A DNA stretch of 64,000 bases from Rhodovarius crocodyli (GCF_004005855.1 NZ_SACL01000002.1:62001-126000), one strand, 5' to 3'; shown: positions 38,272 through 47,499, counted from the first letter of the stretch. Translations and numbers: made by a program. The notes: generated from the sequence alone by a model not told the origin.

Positions 38272-40363
38272 GCTGGCGGTCCCCCGACGGGATCGGATGG
38301 GATGCGAGCGTGACGCGTGGACCCGGCACGGTGGCATCGGTCCGGCGGATGGGGGCGGCGGGCGCCTGGTCAAAGCCCGCGGGCGGGCGACGGGGCACCG
38401 GGGGCGCGAGCGGCGTGCTGGTCGCGGCGCCGCCCAGCGAACTCGCGGCGGGAGAGCTGGCGGCAGGTGAGCTGGCCGCGGGCGAACCGGCGGCGGGCGG
38501 CGCGGCGCGGCGCGGCATGGCGGCGGGCGCGGCGGGGGTGGCCGTGACGGCCGGCGGCGAGACGCCGGGCGAGACCGCCGGGCGCGGGCCCGGCACCCGC
38601 CCGTTCAGCGGCATGGCGAGCGACGCCTGGATGGCGGCCGCGCGCGGTTCCGTCTCGGGCGTCATGCCCAGCATGGGCGCCACGCGCTCCACCACCCGAC
38701 GTGCCACGGGCGTCATGATCCAGCCGGCGGTGGCATAGCCCGCGGTTTCCGCGCGGGCGCGGGGCTCGTCCAGCATGACGTACAGCACATAGCGCGGCTC
38801 GTTGATCGGGAAGGCCGCGACGAAGGAGGTGACGGAACGCCCGCGCATGTAATGGCCGTTGGCGTCGCGCTTGTTGGCCGTGCCGGTCTTGCCGCCCACG
38901 AAGAAGCCCGGCGCATCCGCCTGACGGCCGGAGCCGTTGGTGACCACGAGGCGCATCATCCGGCGCACCTGCTCGCTCGTGCGCTCGCTGATGATGCGCG
39001 TGCCCTCGCGCTCCTCGCCCTCGGGCACCGCCACCAGGGTGGGGGTGCGCATGATGCCGCCATTGACCAGCGCCGTGACGCCGTTGACCACCTGGAGCGG
39101 GGAGACGGCGATGCCGTGGCCGAAGCCGATGGTCATGGCCGAGATGTCGGTCCAGGCGCGGCCGCGCGGGTAAAGCGGGCGCGCGATGCCCGGAAGCTCA
39201 ACCTGCACGCGGGCAAGCATGCCCGCGCGCTCCAGGAACTCCCGCTGGCGCTGCCTGCCGAGCGCCACGGCCATATGGGCGGCCCCGATATTGGAGGAGT
39301 GCATGATGATCTCGGGCACGCTCAGCCAACGGCCCTCGCCGCGGAAGTCCGAGATGCGCTGGTTGCGCGGCAGCAGGATGGGGCGCGAGGCATCGAAGCC
39401 CGAGCTGGTGGTGACGGTGCCGGTTTCCAGCGCCGCGGCCACCGTCATCAGCTTGAAGGTCGAGCCCGGCTCGTACACGCCCGTGATGGCGCGGTTGAAC
39501 AGCTGGTCCGCCGTGGCGGAGGTGAGGTCGGAGGCCGAGAAATCCGGGTTGGAGATCATGCCGATGATCTCGTTCGTGCGCACATCCATCATGATGGCGG
39601 CACCGCCCAGCGCGCTGAAATAGGCGCGCTGGTGCTCGATCGTCTCGCGCAGCTCACGCTGCACGCGGATGTCGATGGACAGGCGCAGCGGCTCACGCGA
39701 GGTGCGCAGGCGCTCGTCGAACCATTCCTCCACGCCGCCGCGCGCCAGGCCATCGGCGCCCACGCTGCCCAGCACATGGGCGGCGTCGCGGCCGCGCGGA
39801 TACTGCCGGCGCTCCGCCACCTCGAAGCCCAGGCCGATCTCGCCCAGGGCGTTGATGCGGTCGCGCGCCTCATCGGTGATGAAGCGGTCCAGATAGACCC
39901 AGGTGTTGTTGCTGGCGAAGCGCTCCAGGATATGCGCCTCGGTCAGGTGCGGCAGGATGCGGCTGAGTTCCCGCGCGACGCGGCGCTGGTTGTCGATCTC
40001 CTGCGGGCGGGCATAGAGCGCGATGCCGCGCACCGTCACCGCCAGCACCTCGCCGTTGCGGTCCGTGATCTCGGCGCGGGACACCGTGCTTTCCGGCACG
40101 CTGACGCGCTGGGCCGTGGTGGCCACGCGCGGCAGTGAAGGATCAAGCACGGTCGCGTCCAGCAGCTTCAGGCTGACCGCGCCGAACAGCGCCGTGAAGC
40201 CCAGCGCGGCAAAGACGATGCGCCCGCGTGAGATCGCGGGGCCCGGGTCGGTCACGACCCCCTGGCGCGGCGCGCGCGTCAGCTCGGTGCCGATGGGCCG
40301 CCCCTGGGCGCGGCCGGCGGGGCTTGCATCGGCTTCGGGCGCGCGGGGGAAGTTGTCGCTCAT
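38258..40363 (-). CDS. ftsI: Division-specific class B penicillin-binding protein FtsI (PBP3), long tail
   Basis: A septal transpeptidase of 701 residues. One membrane helix (about 47-68) precedes the PBP dimer domain and the transpeptidase domain. Active-site motifs are intact: STFK (Ser301/Lys304), SSN (356-358) and KTGT (492-495). The C-terminal 115 residues (about 586-701) are an unusual Pro/Ala/Ser-rich extension with three tandem SPAAS units near 627-641, followed by APPVPRRPPAG. FtsI proteins usually stop near residue 580-600, so the tail is atypical. It overlaps ftsL by 4 bases and murE by 14. Confidence 0.95.
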   Translation of the reverse strand: MSDNFPRAPEADASPAGRAQGRPIGTELTRAPRQGVVTDPGPAISRGRIVFAALGFTALFGAVSLKLLDATVLDPSLPRVATTAQRVSVPESTVSRAEITDRNGEVLAVTVRGIALYARPQEIDNQRRVARELSRILPHLTEAHILERFASNNTWVYLDRFITDEARDRINALGEIGLGFEVAERRQYPRGRDAAHVLGSVGADGLARGGVEEWFDERLRTSREPLRLSIDIRVQRELRETIEHQRAYFSALGGAAIMMDVRTNEIIGMISNPDFSASDLTSATADQLFNRAITGVYEPGSTFKLMTVAAALETGTVTTSSGFDASRPILLPRNQRISDFRGEGRWLSVPEIIMHSSNIGAAHMAVALGRQRQREFLERAGMLARVQVELPGIARPLYPRGRAWTDISAMTIGFGHGIAVSPLQVVNGVTALVNGGIMRTPTLVAVPEGEEREGTRIISERTSEQVRRMMRLVVTNGSGRQADAPGFFVGGKTGTANKRDANGHYMRGRSVTSFVAAFPINEPRYVLYVMLDEPRARAETAGYATAGWIMTPVARRVVERVAPMLGMTPETEPRAAAIQASLAMPLNGRVPGPRPAVSPGVSPPAVTATPAAPAAMPRRAAPPAAGSPAASSPAASSPAASSLGGAATSTPLAPPVPRRPPAGFDQAPAAPIRRTDATVPGPRVTLASHPIPSGDRQLAPR

Positions 40364-41352
40364 CGGCCGAACGGCACCGGCGGGGCCAGCGTGCTGCCCT
40401 GGCCGCCCAGCAGCGAGGTCGAGCCGTCATAGCGCTGGACATGCATGGCGGCGCGGATCGGCGCGGGGTTGGCCGCGACGGGCGGCAGGGCGGCGCCGTC
40501 GCGCGGGGGTGTGCGGCGCGGCGCGGGCGCCGGGGCGGCCGCGGCGACGGCGGCCGGGGCGGGCGCGGGTTCCGGCGCGGTCACGCTCGAAGGCGCGCGG
40601 GGTGCTGCGACCGAAGGCAGGCTGCGGGCGGCCGCCGCGGCGGGCGGCGGCGCGGCCGGGGCCGCCCCGGAGGGCAGGGCCTGACGTTCCCGCACCACCG
40701 GCGCGGGGGGGCGCGGCGCGCGGGGTTCGGCGCGGGCGACCACCACGGGGGCAGGTGCCGCGGGTGCTGCGGCAACCGGGGGCGGTGCCGCCGGCTGCGG
40801 TGCCGCAGGCGGGGTCGCGGCCGGCTGAGTGCTGCGGGCGGCGCGCGGGGCCGAGGCACTGGGCGCGGCGGCGGCGGGTTCAGGCTGCGCTGCGGCCGTG
40901 GGTGCGGGGGCAGGCGCGGGTGTGGGGCGTGCCGCCGCACGGCCCGCATCGGCCAGCTGGGTGGGGCGCGGCGCGGCGGGTTCCGGCGCGGGCGCCGCAT
41001 CGGCCAACGCCACGCTTTCCTGCCGGGGCGCGAAGGCGCCCACGGGGCCGGCGAATGCCACGGCGACCGGCAGGCGGCGCACCGCATCCTCCATGCGCGC
41101 GAACTGCGCGGGCTGCATGGGCACCAGGTTGGGCAGCTGGCGCTCGGACAGGTTGCGCAGGCGCTCCTGGTCGTTCAGCCGGGCCCATTCCGCCTGCAGG
41201 TTCTGGGTACGCTCCTGCGCTTCCTCCGTCTGGCGGCGGATGTCGCGCAGCTCGCTTTCCAGCGCCTTCACGGACTGTTTGACCTGATAGGTATAGGAGG
41301 CCGTGACGGCCAGCCCCAGGGCACCGATCAGGGTGGGGAGACGAATGATCAT
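40360..41352 (-). CDS. ftsL: FtsL-like division protein with long Ala/Pro-rich C-terminal extension
   Basis: The position between rsmH and ftsI and the architecture identify FtsL, a small bitopic partner of FtsB/FtsQ. Residues 4-22 form the membrane helix, and residues about 25-65 ([20 protein letters not shown] and onwards) a heptad coiled coil, followed by [15 protein letters not shown]. Normal FtsL is roughly 100-130 residues, but this has 330. From about residue 110 it is Ala/Pro/Arg-rich low complexity ([11 protein letters not shown]-type). The frame is uninterrupted and shares codon bias, so it appears to be a genuine extension, likely periplasmic. Confidence 0.8.
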   Translation of the reverse strand: MIIRLPTLIGALGLAVTASYTYQVKQSVKALESELRDIRRQTEEAQERTQNLQAEWARLNDQERLRNLSERQLPNLVPMQPAQFARMEDAVRRLPVAVAFAGPVGAFAPRQESVALADAAPAPEPAAPRPTQLADAGRAAARPTPAPAPAPTAAAQPEPAAAAPSASAPRAARSTQPAATPPAAPQPAAPPPVAAAPAAPAPVVVARAEPRAPRPPAPVVRERQALPSGAAPAAPPPAAAAARSLPSVAAPRAPSSVTAPEPAPAPAAVAAAAPAPAPRRTPPRDGAALPPVAANPAPIRAAMHVQRYDGSTSLLGGQGSTLAPPVPFGR

Positions 41353-42290
41353 GCGGCCTTATCCTCCCCGGGATGCAGGCGGGTGATGGCGCGCAGCCGC
41401 GCGGAACGGGCACGCGGGTTGGCCCGCGTCTCCGTCTCGCCCGGCTTTTCGGCGCGCGTGGTCAGAAGCTTGAAGGGGCTGGGCGCGGCCCGGCCCATCA
41501 GCGCGGAGGGGGCATGGCGCGACAGGCCGGGCGTGCGGCCCGCCGCCTGCTGCATCACGCGCTTCACGATCCGGTCCTCCAGCGAGTGGAAGGAGACGAC
41601 GACCAGCCGCCCGCCAGGGGCCAGCAGCTTCAGCGCGGCGTCGAGGCCGCGCTCGATCTCGCCCAGCTCGTCATTCACCTTGATGCGCAGCGCCTGGAAG
41701 CTGCGGGTGGCGCCGTCAATGCCCGAGGGGTCGCGCGGCACGGATTTCCGGATCACCTCGGCCAGGGCGGCGGTGGTGTGGAAGGGGCGGCCGGCCACGA
41801 TGTTGCGCGCGATCCTGCGGGAGAAGCGCTCCTCGCCATATTCCCAGATCAGGTCGGCCAGCTCGGCCTCGGGCAGGGTGTTCACCAGATCGGCCGCCGA
41901 GGGGCCTTCGCGGCCCATGCGCATGTCGAGCGGACCGTCGGCGCGGAAGGAGAAGCCGCGCTCCGCATCGTCCAGCTGAAAGGAAGACACCCCCAGATCC
42001 AGCACCACACCGTCGAGCGCGCTCACACCATGGTCGCGCATCGCCTCCCACATGTCGCCGAAGCATGCATGCAACAGGGTGAGTCGCCCAGGAAATTGCG
42101 CCAGAAGTGCGGCGCCGCGCTGGATGGCCTGCGGGTCCCGGTCCAGCGCCCAGAGGGTGGCGCCGGTGTCCAGGATGGCGCGGGCATAGCCACCGCCGCC
42201 GAAGGTTCCGTCCAGATGGGTTTCGCCGGTGGTGGGGGCCAGGTGGTGCAGCACCTCGGCCAGCATCACGGGGATATGGCCGCCGGTCAC
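41349..42290 (-). CDS. rsmH: 16S rRNA (cytosine(1402)-N(4))-methyltransferase
   Basis: RsmH (MraW) methylates C1402 of 16S rRNA using S-adenosylmethionine. [29 protein letters not shown] (SAM site), [19 protein letters not shown] and the C-terminal [18 protein letters not shown] are diagnostic. GTG 42290 overlaps the mraZ TGA as GTGA, giving 313 residues, the family's standard length; the longer frame to 42392 is unnecessary. It overlaps ftsL by 4 bases. Confidence 0.95.
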   Translation of the reverse strand: MTGGHIPVMLAEVLHHLAPTTGETHLDGTFGGGGYARAILDTGATLWALDRDPQAIQRGAALLAQFPGRLTLLHACFGDMWEAMRDHGVSALDGVVLDLGVSSFQLDDAERGFSFRADGPLDMRMGREGPSAADLVNTLPEAELADLIWEYGEERFSRRIARNIVAGRPFHTTAALAEVIRKSVPRDPSGIDGATRSFQALRIKVNDELGEIERGLDAALKLLAPGGRLVVVSFHSLEDRIVKRVMQQAAGRTPGLSRHAPSALMGRAAPSPFKLLTTRAEKPGETETRANPRARSARLRAITRLHPGEDKAA

Positions 42291-42769
42291 GCCGCACCCC
42301 CGTTGGCAATGGCCGCCCGGCGCGCGGCGGCGCGTTCCTGCATGCGGATGCGCGCGGCCTCGATCATGTCGTCGGCGGCCTGCGGTTCCCACAGCTCGAA
42401 GATCTGGTTCTTGCCGAGGAAGGCGATGCTGTCCTTGATGCCGGCGAAGCGCAGCAGCCCCTCATCCATCACCAGGCGCCCCTCGCCATCCGGCACGGCG
42501 TCAACGGTATCGGCGTAGTTCACGTAGTAGCTGTCGTCCGCTTCGTCGTCGTTGAAGTCGTTGGGGGTGATGGCGGGCACGTCGTGCGCGAACAGGTTCG
42601 CGGGCCAAGCCTCGATGCAGTTGTGCTTGCTGGAACGGCGGAGCACCAGCCCCTGGCCGGCCAGAACGGTGCGGAAGGAGGCGGGGACGGAGACCCGCTT
42701 CTTGGCGTCCAGGCGGTTCCGGTAAGTGCCGCGGAACTGCCCCCCGATTGGATTGCCCTCCGCCGCCAT
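42287..42769 (-). CDS. mraZ: Transcriptional regulator MraZ
   Basis: First gene of the dcw cluster, an AbrB-fold DNA-binding repressor that controls its own operon. Two MraZ repeats are visible: [21 protein letters not shown] (each part under 20 residues) and the second [20 protein letters not shown] with [18 protein letters not shown]. Start ATG 42769 ([10 protein letters not shown]; 160 residues) is chosen over the TTG at 42781. The loop between repeats is acidic ([13 protein letters not shown]). A long leader upstream contains candidate MraZ boxes. Confidence 0.94.
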   Translation of the reverse strand: MAAEGNPIGGQFRGTYRNRLDAKKRVSVPASFRTVLAGQGLVLRRSSKHNCIEAWPANLFAHDVPAITPNDFNDDEADDSYYVNYADTVDAVPDGEGRLVMDEGLLRFAGIKDSIAFLGKNQIFELWEPQAADDMIEAARIRMQERAAARRAAIANGGAA

Positions 42770-42858
42770 GACCTGTGCCAACCCCCTGGAAACGACCGAT
42801 CGGGGGAGAAAAAGGAAACTGCGGTGTGGGGCGGTGCCTTCCTGGAGAGGGAAAGCGA

Positions 42859-42884
42859 CCGGTCAGGCCCCCCGACCTGACCGG
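42859..42884 (-). other. mraZ leader hairpin 1 (G-run loop)
   Basis: A perfect 9-bp inverted repeat, CCGGTCAGG/CCTGACCGG. In the mRNA sense the 8-base loop reads TCGGGGGG. It lies about 90 bases upstream of the mraZ start and could affect leader folding. Confidence 0.55.
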
Positions 42885-42911
42885 CTCGCCCTACCAGCCC
42901 GATTACTGGAT

Positions 42912-42929
42912 CGCTCGCCCCCCCGAGCG
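42912..42929 (-). other. mraZ leader hairpin 2 (G-run loop)
   Basis: A perfect 6-bp stem, CGCTCG/CGAGCG, with six G in the loop on the mRNA strand. It is the second such hairpin in the leader, 27 bases from the first. Confidence 0.5.
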
Positions 42930-42964
42930 CGCTGCATCCGTATCTGGGCTGCCATGGTTCTACG

Positions 42965-42989
42965 TGGGAAAATTTGGGCGGACAAGGGA
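42965..42989. promoter_or_regulatory. Candidate MraZ-binding repeats
   Basis: TGGGA, TGGGC and AGGGA start at 42965, 42975 and 42985, each followed by a 5-base spacer, an exact 10-base period. MraZ of E. coli binds three TGGGN repeats with 5-base spacers upstream of mraZ. Here the repeats read on the strand opposite to mraZ and the third departs from consensus, so this is a candidate only. Confidence 0.55.
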
Positions 42990-42995
42990 AAAAGC

Positions 42996-43028
42996 GACTC
43001 ATTGCCGGAATCTCTTTGGCCGAGACTC
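42996..43028. promoter_or_regulatory. Cluster of three GANTC (CcrM-type) sites at the mraZ promoter
   Basis: GACTC (42996-43000), GAATC (43008-43012) and GACTC (43024-43028) occur within 33 bases, just downstream of the predicted start of transcription. GANTC is the target of the alphaproteobacterial CcrM methyltransferase. Regulation by methylation here is inferred. Confidence 0.55.
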
Positions 43029-43044
43029 AAGGGAATATCAATAA

Positions 43045-43074
43045 CTTATCAATCCAGGCTGAGAGGTTGGTCAA
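43045..43074 (-). promoter_or_regulatory. Predicted sigma-70-type promoter of the dcw cluster
   Basis: On the minus strand, TTGACC (plus 43069-43074), an 18-base spacer, and GATAAG (plus 43045-43050). The -35 matches 5 of 6 consensus bases and the -10 four of 6. It lies directly after the upstream gene's terminator. Confidence 0.5.
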
Positions 43075-43124
43075 AACTCCTGCCGCAAGCCGTTGCATGA
43101 GTGTGACCTTGAAACGACAGGCAA

Positions 43125-43157
43125 GAAAAAAGGCGCCGGACACAGGGTCCGACGCCT
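43125..43157 (-). terminator. Rho-independent terminator after the second Bug gene
   Basis: On the minus strand, an 11-bp stem with one G-T wobble (AGGCGTCGGAC / GTCCGGCGCCT), a 5-base loop, then TTTTTT. It separates the 43208-44182 gene from the mraZ promoter. Confidence 0.88.
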
Positions 43158-43207
43158 CGATTTTCACTTGTGCGGAGTCGCGTTTTCCGCCTGCGGCGGC
43201 CGGCGGA

Positions 43208-44182
43208 TCAGTCCAGCGTCAGCCCGCGCGCCTTGATAAAATCTCCCCAGACGCGGCTTTCGTTTTCGAGCCGCCTGCGAAACGCCGCCGGCTGGTCGAA
43301 CAGCGCCTCAAGGTCCGCGGCGATCAGCCGCTGCTGGAAGGCGGGCTCCCGCAGGGCGGTCTGCACAGCGGCGTTGATACGTGTGACTGCGGCATCGGGC
43401 AGCCCGGCCGGGCCCATCAGCGCGAACCAGCCGGGAATGACCGGCGCGTCCACCCCGGCCTCTGCCATGGTGGGCACGTCGGGCAGCACGGGCGCGCGCC
43501 CGCCCTCCCGCGCCACCGCGATCGCCGTCACCTGGCCGTCGCGGATGCCCGGCAGCGCGATGCCCAGCACCGAGAAGCCCAGATCCACCTCGCCCGAGAT
43601 GATCGCCGTCGCCGCCTGGGGGGAGCCGGCATAGGGAACATGCGTCAGCTCGATCCCGGCGCGGGAGGCCAGCATCTCCATGCCCAGATGGGTGGTGTTG
43701 GCGATGCCGGCGGAACCGAAGGTCAGTTTGCCGGGCTCGGCCTTCGCGCGCTCCACCAGCTGGCGCAGGCTGGTGATGCCGCTCTTTCTGCTGGCCACCA
43801 CCACGAAGTTCGTGTTGGTGGTGGGCGCGATATAGGCGAAGTCCTTCAGCGGGTCATAGGGCAGGCTGCGGTACAGGTGCTGGTTGAAGGCCACCATGGA
43901 CACGCCCGCCAGCATCAGCACCTGCCCGTCGGGGCGCTGCTGCTTCACAAAGCCCGCGGCGACCGAGCCGTTGGCGCCGGGGCGGTTCTCCACCACGATC
44001 GGCGCGCCCAGTTCACGCTGCATCGTCTCGGCCATCTGCCGCAGCTGGATGTCGCCGGAGGAGCCGGCGGCCTGCGGCAGCACGACGCGGATCGGCCCGT
44101 TCGGAGCCCAGCCTTGCGCCAGGGCGATGGAAGGGCAGGCCAGCGCCCCGAGCAGAGGCAGTGAGCGGCGGGAAAGCGTCAT
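43208..44182 (-). CDS. Bug-family tripartite tricarboxylate transporter binding protein
   Basis: The second Bug/TctC-type periplasmic binding protein in the window, 324 residues. It has a signal peptide (RRSLPLLGALACPSIALAQ), then GPIRVVLPQAAGSSGDIQLR, VVENRPGANGSVAAGFV and THVPYAGSPQAATAIISGE. ATG 44182 is chosen; the upstream frame to 44248 adds residues before the signal peptide. It stands alone, with its own terminator, and no permease genes nearby. The ligand is unknown. Confidence 0.9.
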   Translation of the reverse strand: MTLSRRSLPLLGALACPSIALAQGWAPNGPIRVVLPQAAGSSGDIQLRQMAETMQRELGAPIVVENRPGANGSVAAGFVKQQRPDGQVLMLAGVSMVAFNQHLYRSLPYDPLKDFAYIAPTTNTNFVVVASRKSGITSLRQLVERAKAEPGKLTFGSAGIANTTHLGMEMLASRAGIELTHVPYAGSPQAATAIISGEVDLGFSVLGIALPGIRDGQVTAIAVAREGGRAPVLPDVPTMAEAGVDAPVIPGWFALMGPAGLPDAAVTRINAAVQTALREPAFQQRLIAADLEALFDQPAAFRRRLENESRVWGDFIKARGLTLD

Positions 44183-44281
44183 GAACGGGATCCTTGCGGC
44201 GATGAAATGGGGCGGTCGCAATAGGCCAGCGCCGATGCCCCGCGTCAAACCTCATGACGGCGGGATGACATGTCAGTCCGC

Positions 44282-46588
44282 TCAGTTGCTTTTGGGGCGC
44301 GGTTGCTTGCCGGCCGGCAGCAGGACGTAGCTCTCGGGCGGCGGTGGGCGTGCGGCTTCCAACACGGAGTCCAGAAGGTCCAGCGCCTCGAACGGCTTGG
44401 GCAGCACGCTGCCGAAGCCGGCCGCCAATGCCTCGTTCTGCACCGCCTGGGTGATGTCGGCGGTCAGCGCGATCAGCGGCAGTTCACCCTGCGGGGCGGG
44501 CAGGCCGCGGATGGCGCGCGCGGCGGCGAAGCCGTCCATCACCGGCATGCGGATATCGAGCAGCCCCACATCATAATCATGCAGGGCGGCCAGTTCCGCC
44601 GCCTCCTGGCCATTGGAGGCGATGTCGACCGCATGCCCGCCGCCCTCCAGCACCGCCCGCAGCAATGCCTGGTTGGGCAGGACATCCTCGGCGACCAGCA
44701 CGCGCAGGCTGCGGCTCTCGGTCACGGGCTTGGCTGCGGCCAGCACCCGCGCCGGGGCCGGGGGCTGCGGCGCCCTGGCACGCGGCGGGGTGGAGAGGGG
44801 GATGCGGAAGGTGAAGCGGCTGCCCTGGCCGGGCGCGCTGTCCGCGCGGATGGTGCCGCCCATCGCCAGCACCAGCCGCTGGCAGATCGCGAGGCCCAGT
44901 CCCGAGCCGCCATGTTCGCGCTGCGTGGAGGCATCGGCCTGGCGGAACCGCTCGAACACCTGGCTCAGCTTCTCGGGCGCGATGCCCACGCCGGTGTCGG
45001 CCACGGTCACGACCACCGCCGCCCGCCCGTCGCGCATCGGCTCGGCCGCCGCTTCCAGCCGAACCTCGCCCACCTGGGTGAAGCGGATGGCGTTGGACAG
45101 CAGGTTGTTGATGATCTGGCGCAGGCGCAGCGGGTCACCCAGCACGGTCTGCGGCAGGGCGGGCTGCAGCACGGCATGCAGGCCGAGCCCCTTCTTCTGT
45201 GCCACCGGCCGCATCAGGTTCAGGCAGTCATGCAGGGTGGCGGGCAGGTCGAAGGGGATGTGCTCCAGCTCGACCGCGCCTTCCTCGATGCGCGACAGGT
45301 CCAGCACCTCTCCCACCAGCGTCAGCAGGGCGTTGCCGGCGCGGCGCTGCTGCTCCACCCACTGCCGCTGCTGCGGGCTGAGCGGGGAGGAGGCCAGCAG
45401 GTCGGTAAAGCCCAGGATCCCCGTCAGCGGCGTGCGCAGCTCGTGACTCATGGTCGTCAGGAAGTCGGATTTGCGACGATCGTTCTCGGCCGCGCGGGCG
45501 GCCTCGGCCGCCAGGCGGCCTGCCTCGGCCTCGGCCAGGCGGCGGTCGCGGCGCAGCATCCAGGCCGCCAGCAGCAGCGCGGTGGCCAGTGCCCAGACGC
45601 CGCCCAGCGCCAGCACCAGCCGCAGCGGCCACAGGGGTGCCTGCGCGACGCTCGCCGGCACCCACACCGCCACCGACCATTGCAGTTCGGGGATGGACAC
45701 CATGCCGACCCAGGCATCGCCCCCGCCCGGCATGGGCAGCCTTTCGAGGCGCGGCACGCGCTGGCGGGCCAGCCGCTCATATTCCGGCCCGGCGGCGGTG
45801 CCCAGGCGATGCGGGGCGGCGGGGGATCGCGCGACGATGCTGAACTGGTCGTCCGTCACGGTCATCAGCCAGCCGGCCGGCAGGCGGTTGTGCAGGGCCA
45901 GCGGCGCCAGGCTCGTCAGCGGCAGGGTGGCGGCCAGCGTGCCGCGCACCCGCCCGTCGCGTACCACCGGGACGCGCAGGGTGATGCTTTCACCGCGCAG
46001 CGGCGCGATGGCGCGCTGGCCGGTGGCGATCACGCGCTCGAAGGTCGCGACGTCCGGAATGGGCGGGGCCGCGACCAGGATGCCGGCCCGCAGGTCCAGC
46101 ACGTCGCGCTCGCGGTCGGACAGGGTGATGGTCTGCCAGCCCGGGCGCGTGCGGGACAGCCGGCCCGCCTCCTGCCGGAAGGCCGGCAGGTCCAGCTGGT
46201 CGATGGCGGTGGAGGCGGCGAGCAGGTCCAGCAGGTCGAGCCCGCCCGAGAGTTCCGCGCGCACGTTCGAGGCGGCGGCCTCGGCCATGTCCAGCACCTC
46301 GCTGCTCAGATCCTCCGACTGGAGGGACCGGATGAACAGCAGCAGCACCACCGCATAGATGGCGAGTGGCAGCAGCACCAGCACCGGCCACAGCGCGGGC
46401 ATGCGCCGCCGGGGAGGGGCGGGGGGGCGCGCGCCGTTGCCCAGGCCGGCGGACGCCTCCTGCCGGAGGCGTGCTTCTTCCTGGAGATGCGGCAGCGCGG
46501 ATCGGATCTCGCGCAGGTTGTCCACGGTCGGGGGGTGTCGGACCACACTTACTTGTGAGCCCGAAACTAGAGGTCTCCGGTCGGCCAT
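44282..46588 (-). CDS. Hybrid sensor histidine kinase / response regulator
   Basis: A membrane-bound hybrid kinase of 768 residues. Two membrane helices (about 66-87 and 322-345) bracket a roughly 235-residue periplasmic sensor region of Cache/CHASE type. The HisKA box FLTTMSHELRTPLTG carries His382. The catalytic domain shows IINNLLSNAIRFT (N box), DTGVGIAPEK (G1), FERFRQADAS (F) and GGSGLGLAICQRL (G2). A C-terminal receiver has LLDIRMPVMDG with the phosphoacceptor Asp. hemF lies 32 bases upstream on the same strand, so the two may be co-transcribed. The signal is unknown. Confidence 0.93.
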   Translation of the reverse strand: MADRRPLVSGSQVSVVRHPPTVDNLREIRSALPHLQEEARLRQEASAGLGNGARPPAPPRRRMPALWPVLVLLPLAIYAVVLLLFIRSLQSEDLSSEVLDMAEAAASNVRAELSGGLDLLDLLAASTAIDQLDLPAFRQEAGRLSRTRPGWQTITLSDRERDVLDLRAGILVAAPPIPDVATFERVIATGQRAIAPLRGESITLRVPVVRDGRVRGTLAATLPLTSLAPLALHNRLPAGWLMTVTDDQFSIVARSPAAPHRLGTAAGPEYERLARQRVPRLERLPMPGGGDAWVGMVSIPELQWSVAVWVPASVAQAPLWPLRLVLALGGVWALATALLLAAWMLRRDRRLAEAEAGRLAAEAARAAENDRRKSDFLTTMSHELRTPLTGILGFTDLLASSPLSPQQRQWVEQQRRAGNALLTLVGEVLDLSRIEEGAVELEHIPFDLPATLHDCLNLMRPVAQKKGLGLHAVLQPALPQTVLGDPLRLRQIINNLLSNAIRFTQVGEVRLEAAAEPMRDGRAAVVVTVADTGVGIAPEKLSQVFERFRQADASTQREHGGSGLGLAICQRLVLAMGGTIRADSAPGQGSRFTFRIPLSTPPRARAPQPPAPARVLAAAKPVTESRSLRVLVAEDVLPNQALLRAVLEGGGHAVDIASNGQEAAELAALHDYDVGLLDIRMPVMDGFAAARAIRGLPAPQGELPLIALTADITQAVQNEALAAGFGSVLPKPFEALDLLDSVLEAARPPPPESYVLLPAGKQPRPKSN

Positions 46589-46620
46589 TCAACCCGATTG
46601 TCGGCCGGGTACATGCCTTG

Positions 46621-47499
46621 TCACCATGTGACGGCGGGCGGCATGCTCATCAGGATCGCTTCGACATTCCCGCCGGTGCGCAGGCCGAACAGCGTGCCGC
46701 GGTCATGCAGCAGGTTGAACTCGACATAACGCCCGCGCCGCATCAGCTGGTGCTCGCGCTCGGCCGGCGTCCAGGCCTCATGCATGCGGCGGCGGATGAT
46801 GGCGGGAAAGGAATCGAGGAAGGCGAGGCCCACATCCTTGGTGAAGGCGAAATCGGCCTCCGCGCCGTGCCCCGGCGTGCGGTCGCCCAGCCAGTCATAG
46901 AAGATGCCGCCCAGGCCGCGTGCCTCCTTGCGGTGGGGCAGGTAGAAATACTCGTCGCACCAGGCCTTGAAGCGCGGGTAATAGGCCGGGTCGTGCCGGT
47001 CGCAGGCCGCCTGGAACGCGGCGTGGAAGGTGGCCGCGTCCTCCAGGCTGTTGGGGGCGGAATGATCCATCGGCGTGATGTCCCCGCCGCCGCCGAACCA
47101 GGCGCGGCTGGTGACGATGAAGCGGGTGTTGAAATGGGCCGCCGGCACGCGCGGGCTGTGCATGTGCGCCACCAGGGAGACACCGGTGGCCATGAAGCGC
47201 GGATCCTGCTCGGCGCCCGGGATCTGCTTGCGGAAATCGGGGGTGAATTCGCCGAAGACGGTCGAGACGTTGACGCCCACCTTCTCGAACACGCGCCCGC
47301 GCATCACGGACATCACGCCGCCGCCACCCTCGGGCCGGGTCCAGGGGGTGCGGGTGAAGCGGCCGGGGGGCAGGGCGGCGTGCGGACCTTGGGACAATTC
47401 GTCCTCTAGCGACTCGAAGGCCGCGCAGAGGCGGTCTCGGAGGGTCTCGAACCAGTCCCGGGCGGGGCCTGCCAGCGGATGATGCGGTGTTCCGGTCAT
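46621..47499 (-). CDS. hemF: Oxygen-dependent coproporphyrinogen-III oxidase
   Basis: The aerobic enzyme converting coproporphyrinogen III to protoporphyrinogen IX in haem synthesis, 292 residues. Signatures: [37 protein letters not shown], and the C-terminal [23 protein letters not shown] 47499 ([11 protein letters not shown]) is the likely start; the frame extends to 47640 but into the divergent promoter. It is divergent from petABC, which needs haem, a sensible pairing. Confidence 0.97.
   Translation of the reverse strand: MTGTPHHPLAGPARDWFETLRDRLCAAFESLEDELSQGPHAALPPGRFTRTPWTRPEGGGGVMSVMRGRVFEKVGVNVSTVFGEFTPDFRKQIPGAEQDPRFMATGVSLVAHMHSPRVPAAHFNTRFIVTSRAWFGGGGDITPMDHSAPNSLEDAATFHAAFQAACDRHDPAYYPRFKAWCDEYFYLPHRKEARGLGGIFYDWLGDRTPGHGAEADFAFTKDVGLAFLDSFPAIIRRRMHEAWTPAEREHQLMRRGRYVEFNLLHDRGTLFGLRTGGNVEAILMSMPPAVTW

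Larger units (their letters stand above)
42770..43207 (-). other. 438-base mraZ upstream region
   Basis: No gene is seen. From upstream to downstream (minus strand) it holds the terminator of the preceding Bug gene, a sigma-70-like promoter (43045-43074), three GANTC sites (42996-43028), three TGGGN-like boxes (42965-42989) and two GC hairpins with G-run loops (42912-42929 and 42859-42884). The predicted mraZ leader is about 270 bases, long for a simple operon. Confidence 0.7.

Noticed and set aside
42770-43207. A small protein gene in the mraZ upstream region
   Set aside because: Short frames there have no ribosome binding site or recognisable sequence and overlap the promoter and hairpins.
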